A stretch of DNA of 27,396 nucleotides. Origin: Betaproteobacteria bacterium (GTDB taxonomy: Bacteria; Pseudomonadota; Gammaproteobacteria; Burkholderiales; Ga0077523). Location of the stretch: positions 1-27,396 of the forward strand of contig JADJPK010000032.1 of NCBI GenBank assembly GCA_016713305.1, read 5' to 3'. The notes under the pieces were generated by a model. That model searched no databases, was not told the DNA's origin, and saw only the letters and a list, made by a program, of their open reading frames with translations. A program made the translations under genes and the position numbers. Below, piece after piece: positions 1 to 8,571 of the stretch (position 1 is the first letter of the stretch; each line of letters begins with the position of its first letter).

Positions 1-1
1 C

Positions 2-33
2 GGGCTGATCCCGCTGGAAGGCCCGACGGAGTG
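2..33 (+). CDS. C-terminal tail of an unidentified plus-strand gene (partial)
   Basis: An open frame enters from the left edge and ends at TGA 31-33, reading GLIPLEGPTE. A perfect hairpin follows 16 bases later, as expected behind a gene end. Ten residues are too few to identify a family. The call rests only on frame, stop and hairpin, and it could be chance. Confidence 0.25.
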
Positions 34-40
34 ATCGTGG

Positions 41-1518
41 TTAGATCGCGGCCCGCCTGAACGGCGGGCCGTCTCTTCCAGAAACGCGACTTCAGGAAGG
101 CGATCAGCGCTGCAGTCTCGCCTCTCTGCGCCGGCAAAGGCATCACGGGACGACTTCGCTTCGCCGCCATGCCACAGAATCGCTTCTTCGAAATGCCGGG
201 CCGGCCATCGATGATGCAGGAATGCGCCCGCGCCGTTGATGACCTCCGACAGGTGGCCGATGCTGGGCAGGGGCGGCGTGCGCCATTCGCGGCCGCTCGC
301 GAAAACCTCCGGCCGTCCATCCGCGAGATCCTCGCCCATGTCGTGCACGGCAACAGATCGGTGAAGAGCCGGATCGTCTGGTGGGCGACGGGCGGAAGAG
401 CAAGAACGGCCCCGTCCACAATTCCGGCACGTGGCCCACTGCCCCCTGCATCCGCGAAGGAATCTTTCGCCCTCCCGCACCCCCGGATCGTCCACCACAC
501 CGACACCGGCACGCGAAGCGACCGCACGTGAAGTTCTGTCGCCGCCAGGCTGGCGCCCCGCCTCCGGCTTGCCGCCACCACCTGTTCCTTGCAGGTCGGG
601 CTCATCGGCGGGCAGTTCTGGTCCGGATACACCTCGGTAGAAAGACCGATGTCGTTGAGGAAGGCGATCGCGACCTGCTCCACCCCCGTGATTGACCTTC
701 GAGGCCCGAAGCGTCCGATCGGGACCTTGCGCTGGCTCTCGTCCCACACCCGCTTCGCCTTGCCGCGGACGTCCCCGGTGGCCGGGCGTGCCGCGAGTGC
801 GAGCAGCATTTCGTCCGGCGCCTGCACCTCGAGAAGGCCAAGACCCACGGCGGCGGCGCCATGCGCATGCTGCGGCATGTGCATCCTCGCCGAGCGGTCC
901 GCAACCGAAGTCCGAAAGCCGCAGCGCAGAAGCACGCGCAGCGCAGGTGCCTCCGCGGGCGCGACCTCGTGCTCGGTCCACTCCACCGAAGGATGCCTCC
1001 GGCGACACGACACCCTTCGCGAGATCTGCAAGCCTCGGTGCTGCCTTACTGGGGGTTGCAGGCGCGGACCCCGTGCGCGTCCACGAGAAGACTCCGCGCG
1101 GACGACCAGGTTGAGGGCCGAAGCTAGAAGGGCACCGTGATATGGTGGTCCCGCACCTCGCCCGGCATCGCCACGGTCGGCAGGGAGGGCGTCCGGTCAC
1201 GACCCCGTTGTTGGTGTGGCACGTGGTGCAGGCCTGGGCGAGGTGGGGCCCCAATGAGTGCGGTCCAGGCCAGAACGCCCAGCGGTTCTGGAACAGTGCG
1301 GCGCCCGAGCGCGAAGAGTTCGTTCTGGCGGGAATCGGGGCCGGCGGCCGGATGCAGGTACGCGGTCTGCGAGGCATCTGGCGACACTGAGGTCGCTGCC
1401 GGTCAGAGCACCTCCGGCAGGTGCGTTCTCGACCGGAGCAAGCCACACCCAGCCGCGAAGAGAAGGACAGGAGCCGCCAACAGCGCGGCGCGCAGGATCG
1501 GGCTGGGCCCCGGAGCAT
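41..1518 (-). CDS. Di-haem oxidoreductase, DUF1111/DHOR cytochrome c peroxidase-like lipoprotein (frameshifted)
   Basis: Periplasmic c-type di-haem protein related to MauG/cytochrome c peroxidases. The frame is broken many times, but family landmarks appear in order on the minus strand. First is a hydrophobic lipoprotein-type signal with a Cys (LLAAPVLLFAAGCG). Next is the first haem site CTTCH (1216-1230), preceded by LGPHLAQA. Then come VGLGLLE and the FLNDIGLST segment, HVPEL (where the second CxxCH is garbled), HQTIRLFTDLL, HDMGEDLADGRPEVFASG, REWRTPPL, and FEEAILWHGGEA near the C-terminus. About 490 residues fits DHOR. The start is uncertain: ATG at 1518 lies just upstream but needs a frame correction and has no clear ribosome site. 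The stop used is TAA at 41-43, which runs through the hairpin, so the true end may lie slightly upstream. The substrate is unknown. Confidence 0.75.
50..76. terminator. Hairpin terminator between convergent genes
   Basis: A perfect 8-bp GC stem (GGCCCGCC 50-57 and GGCGGGCC 63-70) encloses a 5-base loop. It is followed on the plus strand by the mildly T-rich GTCTCTT. It lies between the plus-strand tail ending at 33 and the end of the minus-strand di-haem gene, so it may serve both directions. There is no long U-run. Confidence 0.5.
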
Positions 1519-1578
1519 CGGGGGGACCGCGAATTTGACCGGAGTGTAATTCGAAACGCCACGGAGGTCCGTCCTGCA

Positions 1579-2787
1579 TCAGGCAGGGCCGGACGCCTGC
1601 ACCAGGCCGCACGGCGGACGTGCCTGCGGCAAGCCCGGTCGCGAAGACGAACCGTGAGCAGATATCCCCGGTGGGGCCTCCAGATCCGGCATCTCGCGCA
1701 GAAAACGCCGGGCAGGCGCTTCACCATCAGGCCTCGTCGATTTCGTCGAAGCGCACTCCACTATGCGGTGCCGATGAAAACCGGTATCGAGAGGACGTGG
1801 ACGCAACTAGCCCAGGGCACCGTGCGGGCAGGATCCTCGCGCGTCCGCGGCCGTGAATTCGCGCAGCAGTGCCGCCTTCACTCCGAGCGCCGATTCCCGC
1901 GCTTGGATGCTCGGAAAGCGAGCGCTTTCGAGGGCGCGCCAGGAGGGCTCCAATTGCGCCGCCGTGCGGCGGGAGACGCAGGTCGAGAACAGCTCCTGGC
2001 CTGTCCCGTTAGCTCAAGACAGCGGCGAAGAACGGACGACAGCGCGTACACGAGACTTCCTCCACACCCATTCCAGTGATGACGAATTCACGGCCCGTTC
2101 GTGCACGGTTCCATCGGACTCCGCCGGCACGGGCGACCAACGACTTGACCGGAACGCCCGCGAAGCGGTGCCCATGTGTTCGCTCCAGAACGTCGAAGCC
2201 GCAGTTCGCCGGACGCAAGGGCTCGACCGCGATGCCGGCATTCTTCATCGAGGGCACCAACGCACCGTCGGAACCGAGCTGCGGCCAGCTTCCGCCGCCA
2301 AGCGAAACACCATGCCGGGTGGACGACGTTCGTGGGGCGTCCAAGGTATCGAAGCCCATGCCCTCTGAGGCCGCGCCAGCGTGGCGTGAAGTTCACCTGG
2401 CCCCGTGCAGCCGGTGAACCCAGTGGCGGAGCAGAGGACCGGCCTTGAAGTCCACCGGAAAGACGCGCTCCGGAACTCCCCACGAACGTCTCGACACCCA
2501 GGCCTCGGGCCCACTGCCGGATCTCTGCGGCCCCGAAGCTGCTTCCGATCATCGGGCGCAGCACGGCGGCCTGCGCCCCGTAGCGGGAGACGAATGCCTC
2601 GAACGGCTCGGCGTGCGTGAGATTGAGCCCGCCCCGGCCGGCGATGAGGGAACTTGCGGCCCAGCGACGGTCTGGCTTCGTAGAGACGACCGCGGCACCA
2701 GGCCGGCGGCGCTTCCGCCGCCATCAGTCCGGCAGGGCCTCCGCCGACGATGGCGACGGAAGAACGGACGCAGACATCGACGGGCAT
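1579..2787 (-). CDS. NAD(P)/FAD-dependent flavoprotein, HI0933 / TIGR03862 family (frameshifted)
   Basis: Predicted cytoplasmic flavoprotein of unknown substrate. The N-terminus shows the FAD dinucleotide-binding loop VAIVGGGPAGLMAAE, then LYEARPSLGRKF. Correcting frames gives the family segments FVGSSG, VNFTPRWRG, WPQLGSDGALVPSM, RFAGVPVKSL and REFVITGMGVEGS. Near the C-terminus are LPGVFCA and EAPTGGYLLT, then FATGLAAG, typical of the returning FAD-binding strand. The corrected length, about 400 residues, matches the family. ATG 2785-2787 precedes MPVDVCVRSSVAIVGGG. The gene reads in the same direction as the downstream di-haem gene, about 60 bases away. At least six indels break it. Confidence 0.75.
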
Positions 2788-2940
2788 GGCGTGGCGTGAG
2801 CGAGCGCGGAGCCGCGAGCCTAACCGGGATCCGCGCACGCCGATCACATCCGGAAAACGGATCGTCCGAGAGACGGGGTTTCGCCCATCGCCGGATTGCG
2901 TGCCATCATTCCCGCCATCACCCGATTCAGGAGAGGTTCA

Positions 2941-3251
2941 TGTACGCAATCAGCACCGCCGACCGCAAGTGGGCGCCCGAAAGCAGGCAGGCGTGGAACG
3001 CGCGATCCTCAGGAAAGAGGAAGGCGGGGCCGCACCCTGCTCGTGCGCATGACCAAGGGCGCGTCATCAAGATGCATGGCCATCTGGGGCGCGAGGAACT
3101 CTATATGGTGAGCGGCCGCATGCGGCTGGGCGAGTTTGTGCTGTCGGCGGGCGACTATCACCATACGGCGCTGGGCGAGCGCCACGACGTGGAGGCGCTC
3201 GAGGACTGCATGTTCTACGCGATGACGGAGAAGGTCATCCCGGGGCGATGA
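2941..3251 (+). CDS. Small single-domain cupin protein (frameshifted)
   Basis: About 103 residues. The start ATG 2941 follows AGGAGAGG with good spacing. After correcting two indels (near 2990-3000 and 3060) the protein reads MYAISTADRKWAPESR, then RTLLVRMTKG, then a cupin barrel. Cupin motif 1 is seen as HGHLGREELYMVSG, and motif 2 around GDYHHTALGERHDVEA. His and Glu residues are placed to bind a metal, as in ChrR-like or anti-sigma-type cupins. Its 3' end overlaps the convergent DUF4864 gene by 17 bases. The function is unknown; families like this sense or bind small ligands. Confidence 0.7.
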
Positions 3252-3765
3252 CGGGGTCGCGTACGCCTGCTTCCCTGGCGTCGGCCCGGATGAGGATGCA
3301 CCCGGCGATGAGCCAGGCGCCGCCGTCCTGCCGGGCCACGTGAAAGATGGCGTGCCACATCTGCCCGTCCGCATCCGTCATCTCGACGAACTGAAGGGAT
3401 GCGCCCATCCGCCTGGCGGACATCCGCGAACATGGTCGATGCCGGCCGGTAGACGACCGCGTACTCGGCCTGCACCATGGTCATGAAGTTCCGCGCCGTG
3501 GAGAACATCTGCCGGATTTCCGGCGACGCCAGGAGAACGCCGTCTCCGCATCGTCCTCGGCGAAGGCGGCGGAGCTGGCGCTCGATGACCGCGCGGATCG
3601 CCGTGGCATCCGCGTCTGATACTCCTGCGGTTCGTCCGCAGCCGCCAGCAGACCGGGCACGCATGCCGGTGCCAGAGCCAGCATGCGCAGCACCCGCCGG
3701 CGGCTTTCCGTTCGGTGATCCGTTTCAGGCGGGTTGCATGTCTGTCCGTACGGTGTCATCCGCAT
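3235..3765 (-). CDS. DUF4864 domain protein, exported (frameshifted)
   Basis: About 170 residues. ATG 3763-3765 has an AGGAG ribosome site seven bases upstream. A basic, then hydrophobic stretch (RRRVLRMLALAPACVPGLLAAA) resembles a signal peptide. The DUF4864 fold follows: ATAIRAVIERQL, AFAEDDAETAFS, LASPEIRQMFSTARNFMTMV, YAVVYRPASTMF, then LQFVEMTDADGQMW and AWLIAGCILI. Indels at about 3420, 3530 and 3600 split it. It starts inside the 3' end of ftsH, which suggests translational coupling. In the raw sequence it is fused in frame with ftsH, which I attribute to a lost base near 3795. The domain function is unknown (NTF2/SnoaL-like shape by size). Confidence 0.75.
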
Positions 3766-5591
3766 GGGTCGCTCCTGAACGCAGATCGGAGGTGAGTGCG
3801 CGAGCGCCGGTTCATCCAGCGTCTCCTTCGCCAGCAATTCTCTCGCGCAGGTGTCCAGCACCGCACGGTGCCTTTCGAGCACGGCCGTGGCCCGGGCGAA
3901 TGATTCCATGACGATGGTCCTGATCGCCACGTCGATCTGCTGCTGCGTCGCCGGGCTCACCTGGCATCCGCCCTGGGAATAGCCGGGGACATCCAGGAAA
4001 CGCGGTGGCCGCGCCTCGTAGGCCACGTAACCGAGATCTTCCACCATGCCGTAGCGCGTGACCATGTCGCGTGCGATGTCGGTCACCTTGGCGAGGTCGT
4101 CCGCCGCGCCCGTGGAAAGATGACCGAACACCAGCTTCTCCGCCGCGCGTCCACCGAGCAGCACCATGATCTTGTGTTCGAGTTCGTCCCGCGTCATGAG
4201 GAAGCGGTCCTCGGTCGGGCGCTGGATCGTGTAGCCCAGGGCGCCGATGCCACGAGGGATGATCGACACCTTGTGCACGGGATCGGTACCCGGCAGCGAC
4301 AGCGCGACGAGCGCATGTCCCATCTCGTGATAGGCCACGATCTCGCGCTCGCGTGGATTGAGGATGCGGTTGTTCTTCTCCAGACCCGCGACGATCCGTT
4401 CGATCGCCGGTGAAATCCTCCCAGGATTACTTCCGTACCACCGCGGCGCGTGGCCGCGAGCGCCGCTTCGTTGACCAGGTTGGCGAGGTCCGCGCCGGTG
4501 AAGCCCGTCGTGAGCGCCGCCACCTGTTCCAGATCCAGGTCTGCCGCAAGGTGGATCTTCTTCACGTGCACGCGGAGGATCTGCAGCCGGCCGGCCTTGG
4601 CCCGGCCGGTCCACCAGCACCTGACGATCGAAGCGGCCGGCGCGCAGCAGGGCGGGGTCCAGAATCTCCGGGCGGTTCGTCGCAGAGAAGCACCAGCCCT
4701 GACGAGCTGTCGAAACCATCCAGTTCCACCAGCAACTGGTTGAGGGTCTGCTCGCGCTCGTCGTGTCCGCCCATCGGACCCAGGGGCTCCGCGCGCACGT
4801 CCCAGCGCATCGAGCTCGTCGATGAAGATGATCGCCGGCGCCCGCCCGCGAGCCTGCTCGAACAGATCGCGCACCCGCGCCGCCTTCGCCCACGAACATC
4901 TCCACGAACTCGCTGCCGGAGATGCTGAAGAACGGCACGCCCGCTTCGCCGGCGACCGCCTTGGCAAGGAGCGTCTTGCCCGTCGGGGGACCCACCAGCA
5001 GTCCCCTTGGGCGCTGCGGGCGCCCAGGCGGCCATAGCCTTGCGGATCCTTGAGAAACGACACGATCTCCTGCAACTCGGCCTTGGCCTCGTCGACGCCC
5101 GCCACATCGGCGAACGTCACGCCCGTGTCCTTCTCCACGTACACCTTCGCCCGGCTCTTGCCGACGTTCATGAATCCGCCCACGCCCTGCCGCTCGGCAA
5201 AGCGCCGGATGACGAAGAACCAGAGCCCGAAGAAGCCCACCGCAGGCAGTACCCACGACATGAGGTCCCGCAACAGCGTGCTTTCGATGACGCGGGTGTA
5301 GGGAACGTCGAATTGCGACAGGCGCTCGGCGAGCGCCGGCTCGACCCGCGTGGCGACGATCATGGTCTTGCCCGAACCGTCCGGCGACTTGAGCTTGCCG
5401 GTGACGGTGTTCTCGCCGATCGTGATCTCGGCGACGCGGCCCTGCGCGAGCGCCTTCTCGAATTCGCTGTAGGGCACCGGCTCCACGGTCCGCTGCGCCT
5501 GCCACAGGCTCTGGAGCGTCAGGATCGCGGCGAGCGCGAGCAGCCAGTAGCCGGCATTCCAGTGGAGCTTGCGGTCGGTCTTCAGGGCCAT
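3726..5591 (-). CDS. ftsH: ATP-dependent zinc metalloprotease FtsH (frameshifted)
   Basis: Membrane-anchored AAA+ protease. Two membrane segments frame a periplasmic domain: WLLALAAILTLQSLWQ (residues about 15-30) and LMSWVLPAVGFFGLWFFVI (about 110-130). Then come VTFADVAGVDEAK, the Walker A region (GPPTGKT, one residue short of GPPGTGKT), FFSISGSEFVEMFVG, Walker B IIFIDELDALG, the arginine-finger region LLRAGRFDRQ, and the zinc site HEMGH with the following protease helices. The corrected length, about 620, is normal. ATG 5591 is the clean start. A GTG at 5608 with a better ribosome site (AGGAGAGG) would add about six residues if one indel is allowed. Correcting one base near 3795 gives the ending LTSDLRSGATHADDTVRTD and stop at 3726. 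It is not next to rrmJ or folP, so it may be a second, accessory FtsH. Confidence 0.88.
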
Positions 5592-5890
5592 GACGGAATC
5601 CCGTTCACTCGATCCTCTCCTGATTGAACCCCTTCAATGTGCGCGGATCGCCGTTCCGGCGCAACCGCCCCGGATTCCGCAGCGCGCCGGGTCGTCATCG
5701 TGCGCCGGGGATGCGCTTCGCCCATCAGTGGTCCGTTCCGGGCACGTGGCGGGCCCGTTGCCCCGCCCGGCCTCGACGCGCCGGTGCGCGTTTCGCTCCG
5801 CCGATGGAACGCTCCCTGCGCGCCGTTCGCGTGCGATCGATCGTGGTTTCGCGGGTCATCGAACGCCGTCCATCGGTTAGCATCTCGCCC
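5592..5890. other. Divergent intergenic region between ftsH and the NiCoT gene
   Basis: This 299-base gap must hold the promoters of both divergent genes. A ribosome-site-like AGGAGAGG precedes ftsH. I see no confident -35/-10 pair, no hairpin with a U-run and no credible coding frame. Open frames here lack family signals. Confidence 0.4.
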
Positions 5891-6799
5891 ATGGCAAGCA
5901 CCGAACTCCTGTCGTGGTCGGGGCTGGGCCTCATGGGCCTCCTGGGTCTGAGGCACGGCTTCGATCCCGACCACATCGCGGTGATCGACGGTCTGGGTCT
6001 TCGCTTCGAAGGGCAGCGGCCGCGGCTCTCCCCCTGGGTGGGCACGCTCTTCTCCCTCGGTCACGGCGGACTGGTCACGCTCATTGCGGTGGCCGTGAGC
6101 CTGCTGAGCCGGGATCGATCGTGCCGGCTTCGCTGGAAGTCGTGGGTGCGTGGTTGCCGGTGGCGCTGCTGCTCGTGGGCACGCTCAATCTCCTGACCCT
6201 CGTTCGGCGCGACGACTTCCAGCCCATGGCCCTGCGCCTGCCGTTCGTGTCCAGGCGGCTGCGGGAGTCGTCGCATCCGCTGGCCGTGGTTTTGATCGGT
6301 GTCCTGTTCGGGCTCGTGTTCGACACGGCCACGCAGGCAGCTGCCTGGGGCTACGTGGCCTCGACCAGCAAGCAACCGGCCTTCGCGCTGGCCATGGGGG
6401 CTGGCCTTCACGCTGGGCATGATGCTCACGGACACCGTCGACAGCCGGCTGCTCGCCACGGTGCTGCGACGTTCCCAGCGGGAGAATGCCGCGCGGTTCC
6501 GCCGCACGCTCGGCTGGACCATCGTGGCGATGTCCTACGCGGTCGCGTTCTATGGCATCGCCCGAAACCTGGATCCTTCCCTGGAGCTGGACGACACCGG
6601 ATACCTGATTCTGGGTGGAAGCTTCGTCCTGGGGTTGGCGTTCCTGGTACGTCTGGTCGCTCACGCGGCTGCGGGCTTCCTGAGCACCGGACCCGCGGAG
6701 CCGGGTGGGCGATTCAGGTCGCCGGCTCGCCCTGCGCACTCTTGCCCGCCCGGGCGCCGGGCCTGCCAGCTGGACGAGCAGGTGCGACTCCCCGCTTGA
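5891..6799 (+). CDS. NiCoT-family nickel/cobalt permease (HoxN/NixA type, frameshifted)
   Basis: Inner-membrane Ni2+/Co2+ uptake permease. The NiCoT signatures are present in order: RHGFDPDHIAVID (the HX4DH metal motif), FSLGHGGLVTLIAV, LVFDTATQAAAWGY (the DTATE-type motif) and GMMLTDTVDS. Hydrophobic segments lie between them, including VVGAWLPVALLLVGTLNLLTL. ATG 5891 begins MASTELLSWSGLGLMGLLG, placing the first signature at its usual depth. Indels near 6110 and 6405 shift the frame. The frame read here stops at 6797-6799, but a shift near 6650 would end it at TGA 6681-6683. The earlier end avoids the convergent HExxH gene and is more likely. No nickel enzyme gene is in the window, so the metal is not settled. 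Confidence 0.82.
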
Positions 6800-7246
6800 A
6801 AGCCCTCGGTGTGGAAGGTTTCCTCGAGGCGGAACATCTCGTAGTCCAGGTGATGGCAGAGCTCGTGCAGGAGCGTGCGCAGAAAGGTGCGCGGGCCACG
6901 ACGCGTTGCTGCTGCGCGGTTCTCATCCACAGTTCCACGATGGCGCGGCGTCCTTCCTCTTCCGGGCGATACATCCCGTGCAGCTCGCCCCAGTCGCCGC
7001 GCGGACGGACGGCGAACACCTGGCGCGCAGCGACGGCACGCCGAAGCGCAGCGTCAAGGCATCCAGCAGCCGCTGGCAGTCACGCTGCACGGCCGTTTCG
7101 CGGTCCTGGGCCAGGCTCTGGAAGAGGGCTTCGGCCAACGGCCGCAAGTCATCTCCGGCAGGTATGGGCAGTTCCGTCAGGGCATCACTGCGGTCGTAGA
7201 TCCGCCGGCGCGCAGGCGTGAGTCTGTCGTAGTAAGCGAAGGGCAT
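6714..7246 (-). CDS. HExxH-type putative metallopeptidase of unknown family (frameshifted)
   Basis: About 175 residues, cytoplasmic (no signal seen). ATG 7244-7246 starts MPFAYYDRLTPARRRIYDRS. The centre reads ALTLRFGVPSLR, then VFAVRPRGDWGELHGMYRPE and ELWMRTAQ. The catalytic-type motif is HELCHHLDYE inside FLRTLLHELCHHLDYEMFRL. HTEGFFKR, HLLVQLAG and a stop at 6714 follow. It resembles a conserved hypothetical zinc-peptidase-like family of proteobacteria, somewhat like SprT/minigluzincin proteins. I cannot name the family. Three indels break the frame. The end (KSAQGEPAT) is chosen because continuing in the other frame runs into the permease gene. Confidence 0.6.
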
Positions 7247-7399
7247 GGAGGCGGCCGAACCTTCAAACGGTTCCTGCCGCAATGCTACCGCCCCGCTGTT
7301 TCCGAAGGAGCGGAAGACGGCTCACGGCACGACCATGCCGTGGGGGGAACGCCCTGCGCACCGCCGGAAGTACGGTGCCGGACGTTCCCGGGGAGAGTG

Positions 7400-7522
7400 T
7401 TACTTCTTCTCTTCCTTGGTGGTCTTCTCTTCCTTCTTGTCGTCTGCAAAGGCGATCGAGCCGGACAGGGCGCCCACTGCGAACACGGTGCCGATCAGGG
7501 CGGCGAGAAGCTTCTTGGTCAT
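7400..7522 (-). CDS. 40-residue exported Lys/Glu-rich peptide
   Basis: A complete small gene: ATG 7522 to TAA 7400-7402. An AGGAG ribosome site lies eight bases upstream of ATG. The product begins MTKKLLAALIGTVFAVGALS and continues GSIAFA, a textbook Sec signal peptide with probable cleavage after AFA. The mature part is only 14 residues, DDKKEEKTTKEEKK, with no hydrophobic residue. A near-consensus sigma-70 promoter lies upstream, with a perfect 17-bp palindrome just past the expected transcription start. I do not recognise a family. It could be a periplasmic charge or metal buffer, a stress peptide, or a remnant leader. Signal, ribosome site and promoter together make it a believable gene. 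Confidence 0.72.
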   Translation of the reverse strand: MTKKLLAALIGTVFAVGALSGSIAFADDKKEEKTTKEEKK

Positions 7523-7574
7523 GTCAGTTCTCCTGCGTTTGATGAACGGCCGACCCGGAGGCCGGCAAGAAATG

Positions 7575-7591
7575 AAGGGACAATGTCCCTT
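7575..7591. promoter_or_regulatory. Perfect 17-bp palindrome, possible operator
   Basis: AAGGGACAATGTCCCTT is a perfect inverted repeat around A7583. It lies immediately downstream of the predicted start of the small-peptide promoter, where a repressor would block it. A second half-like copy, AAAGGGACA, occurs at 7606-7614 inside the promoter spacer. Related GGGAC/CATCCC sequences occur at two other promoters in the window. Confidence 0.45.
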
Positions 7592-7599
7592 CGAGAGTC

Positions 7600-7628
7600 A
7601 CTATAAAAGGGACAAAGTCACTGGTCAA
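7600..7628 (-). promoter_or_regulatory. Sigma-70 promoter for the 40-residue peptide
   Basis: On the minus strand the -35 TTGACC (7628-7623) is separated by exactly 17 bases from the -10 TATAGT (7605-7600). Five of six bases match consensus in each box. Transcription would start near 7593, giving a leader of about 70 bases before ATG 7522. Confidence 0.65.
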
Positions 7629-7668
7629 TGCTTCTATCGCGGCCCAGGCAGCGGTATAGTCGGGAGGC

Positions 7669-8571
7669 ATGAACCGCACTCCGCCGCCGCCCGCTGATCC
7701 CGAAAGCGCGGGCTTGCTCATCTCCGCGATCGGGCGCCTGTTGCGCCCGCTGGTGCGGCTTGCCATCCGGCACGGGGTCACGTTTCCCGCGTTCTCCGAT
7801 CTGCTGAAGAACACCTATCTGGACGTTGCGCAGAGCGAACTCGCCGGTGCGCAGGAGGAGGTGACGGACAGCCGGATCAGCCTGTTGACGGGTGTGCATC
7901 GCAAGTACGTGAAGAAGCTGCGGCATGACGCCCGGAGTGCCCTGGCGCAGCCGGCGCCTCGACAGATCTCGCTGGCTGCGCAGATCGCTGCCGTCTGGAA
8001 TAGCCGCAAGGAGTATCTGGACCAGGATGGCGAACCGAGGCCGTTGGCGCGGCAGTCATCGGCTGCGGAAGACGCGTCGTTCGAAACGCTGGTCCATTCG
8101 GTCAGCAAGGACATCCATCCCCGGGTGATCCTTGATGAATGGCTGCGCGCAGGAGTCGCCGAGCTGGATGCGCAGGGCCGGGTGTGCCTGCGACGGTCCG
8201 CTTTCGTCCCGGTAGCCGATATCGAGCAACAGAGCCACTACCTCGGGCAGAACGTGCACGACCACCTGGCCGCCATCGAGCGCAACATGAGCGATCCTGC
8301 CGCGCCGTTTCTTGAACGCTGCGTGCATTACGGCAATCTGCGCCCCGAGTCCTGCGCAGAACTGTCCGCCGTCGCCGAGAAGGTTGCGATGAAAGCGCTG
8401 CGGGCGGTGAACGACCGCGTGCTTGGGGGAGGAGCCGGGGCGCGTACGGACGAGGTCCGATGGCGGATGAACTTCGGCGTCTATTTCTACGCCGAGCCTG
8501 AAACGGACGCGGATGACCGGAGGGCCCGGCCATCGATCGCGCGCAACGGAAAACCAGAACATGATTCATGA
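7669..8571 (+). CDS. DUF6502 family protein
   Basis: Intact, 300 residues, no signal peptide or membrane segment. It matches the DUF6502 pattern: LLISAIGRLLRPLVRLAIR, HGVTFPAFSDLLKNTYLDVA, then VTDSRISLLTGVHRKYVKKL, which looks like a helix-turn-helix (ISLLTGVHRKYV). The C-terminal half holds FETLVHSVSKDIHPRVILDE, a winged-helix-like segment, and FLERCVHYGNL. ATG 7669 is used although GGGAGG sits only one base upstream, and a TATAGT box at 7655-7660 would start transcription almost at the ATG. The next gene overlaps it by 11 bases. A DNA-binding regulatory role is inference from the helix-turn-helix shape. Confidence 0.8.
   Translation: MNRTPPPPADPESAGLLISAIGRLLRPLVRLAIRHGVTFPAFSDLLKNTYLDVAQSELAGAQEEVTDSRISLLTGVHRKYVKKLRHDARSALAQPAPRQISLAAQIAAVWNSRKEYLDQDGEPRPLARQSSAAEDASFETLVHSVSKDIHPRVILDEWLRAGVAELDAQGRVCLRRSAFVPVADIEQQSHYLGQNVHDHLAAIERNMSDPAAPFLERCVHYGNLRPESCAELSAVAEKVAMKALRAVNDRVLGGGAGARTDEVRWRMNFGVYFYAEPETDADDRRARPSIARNGKPEHDS

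Noticed and set aside
1..1140. Several plus-strand open frames of 100-180 codons
   Set aside because: They are Arg/Pro/Ser-rich shadows of the minus-strand di-haem protein, whose motifs are clear in order.
3481..5505. A true FtsH-DUF4864 fusion protein
   Set aside because: A ribosome site and ATG precede DUF4864, it has its own signal-like segment, and one base correction restores a normal FtsH end.
6185..6739. A minus-strand gene antisense to the NiCoT permease
   Set aside because: It is Arg-rich shadow coding; the plus strand carries four NiCoT signatures.
7596..7622. AGTCACT direct repeats as a CRISPR or insertion-sequence target duplication
   Set aside because: There are only two 7-base copies around a promoter spacer, with no element between them.
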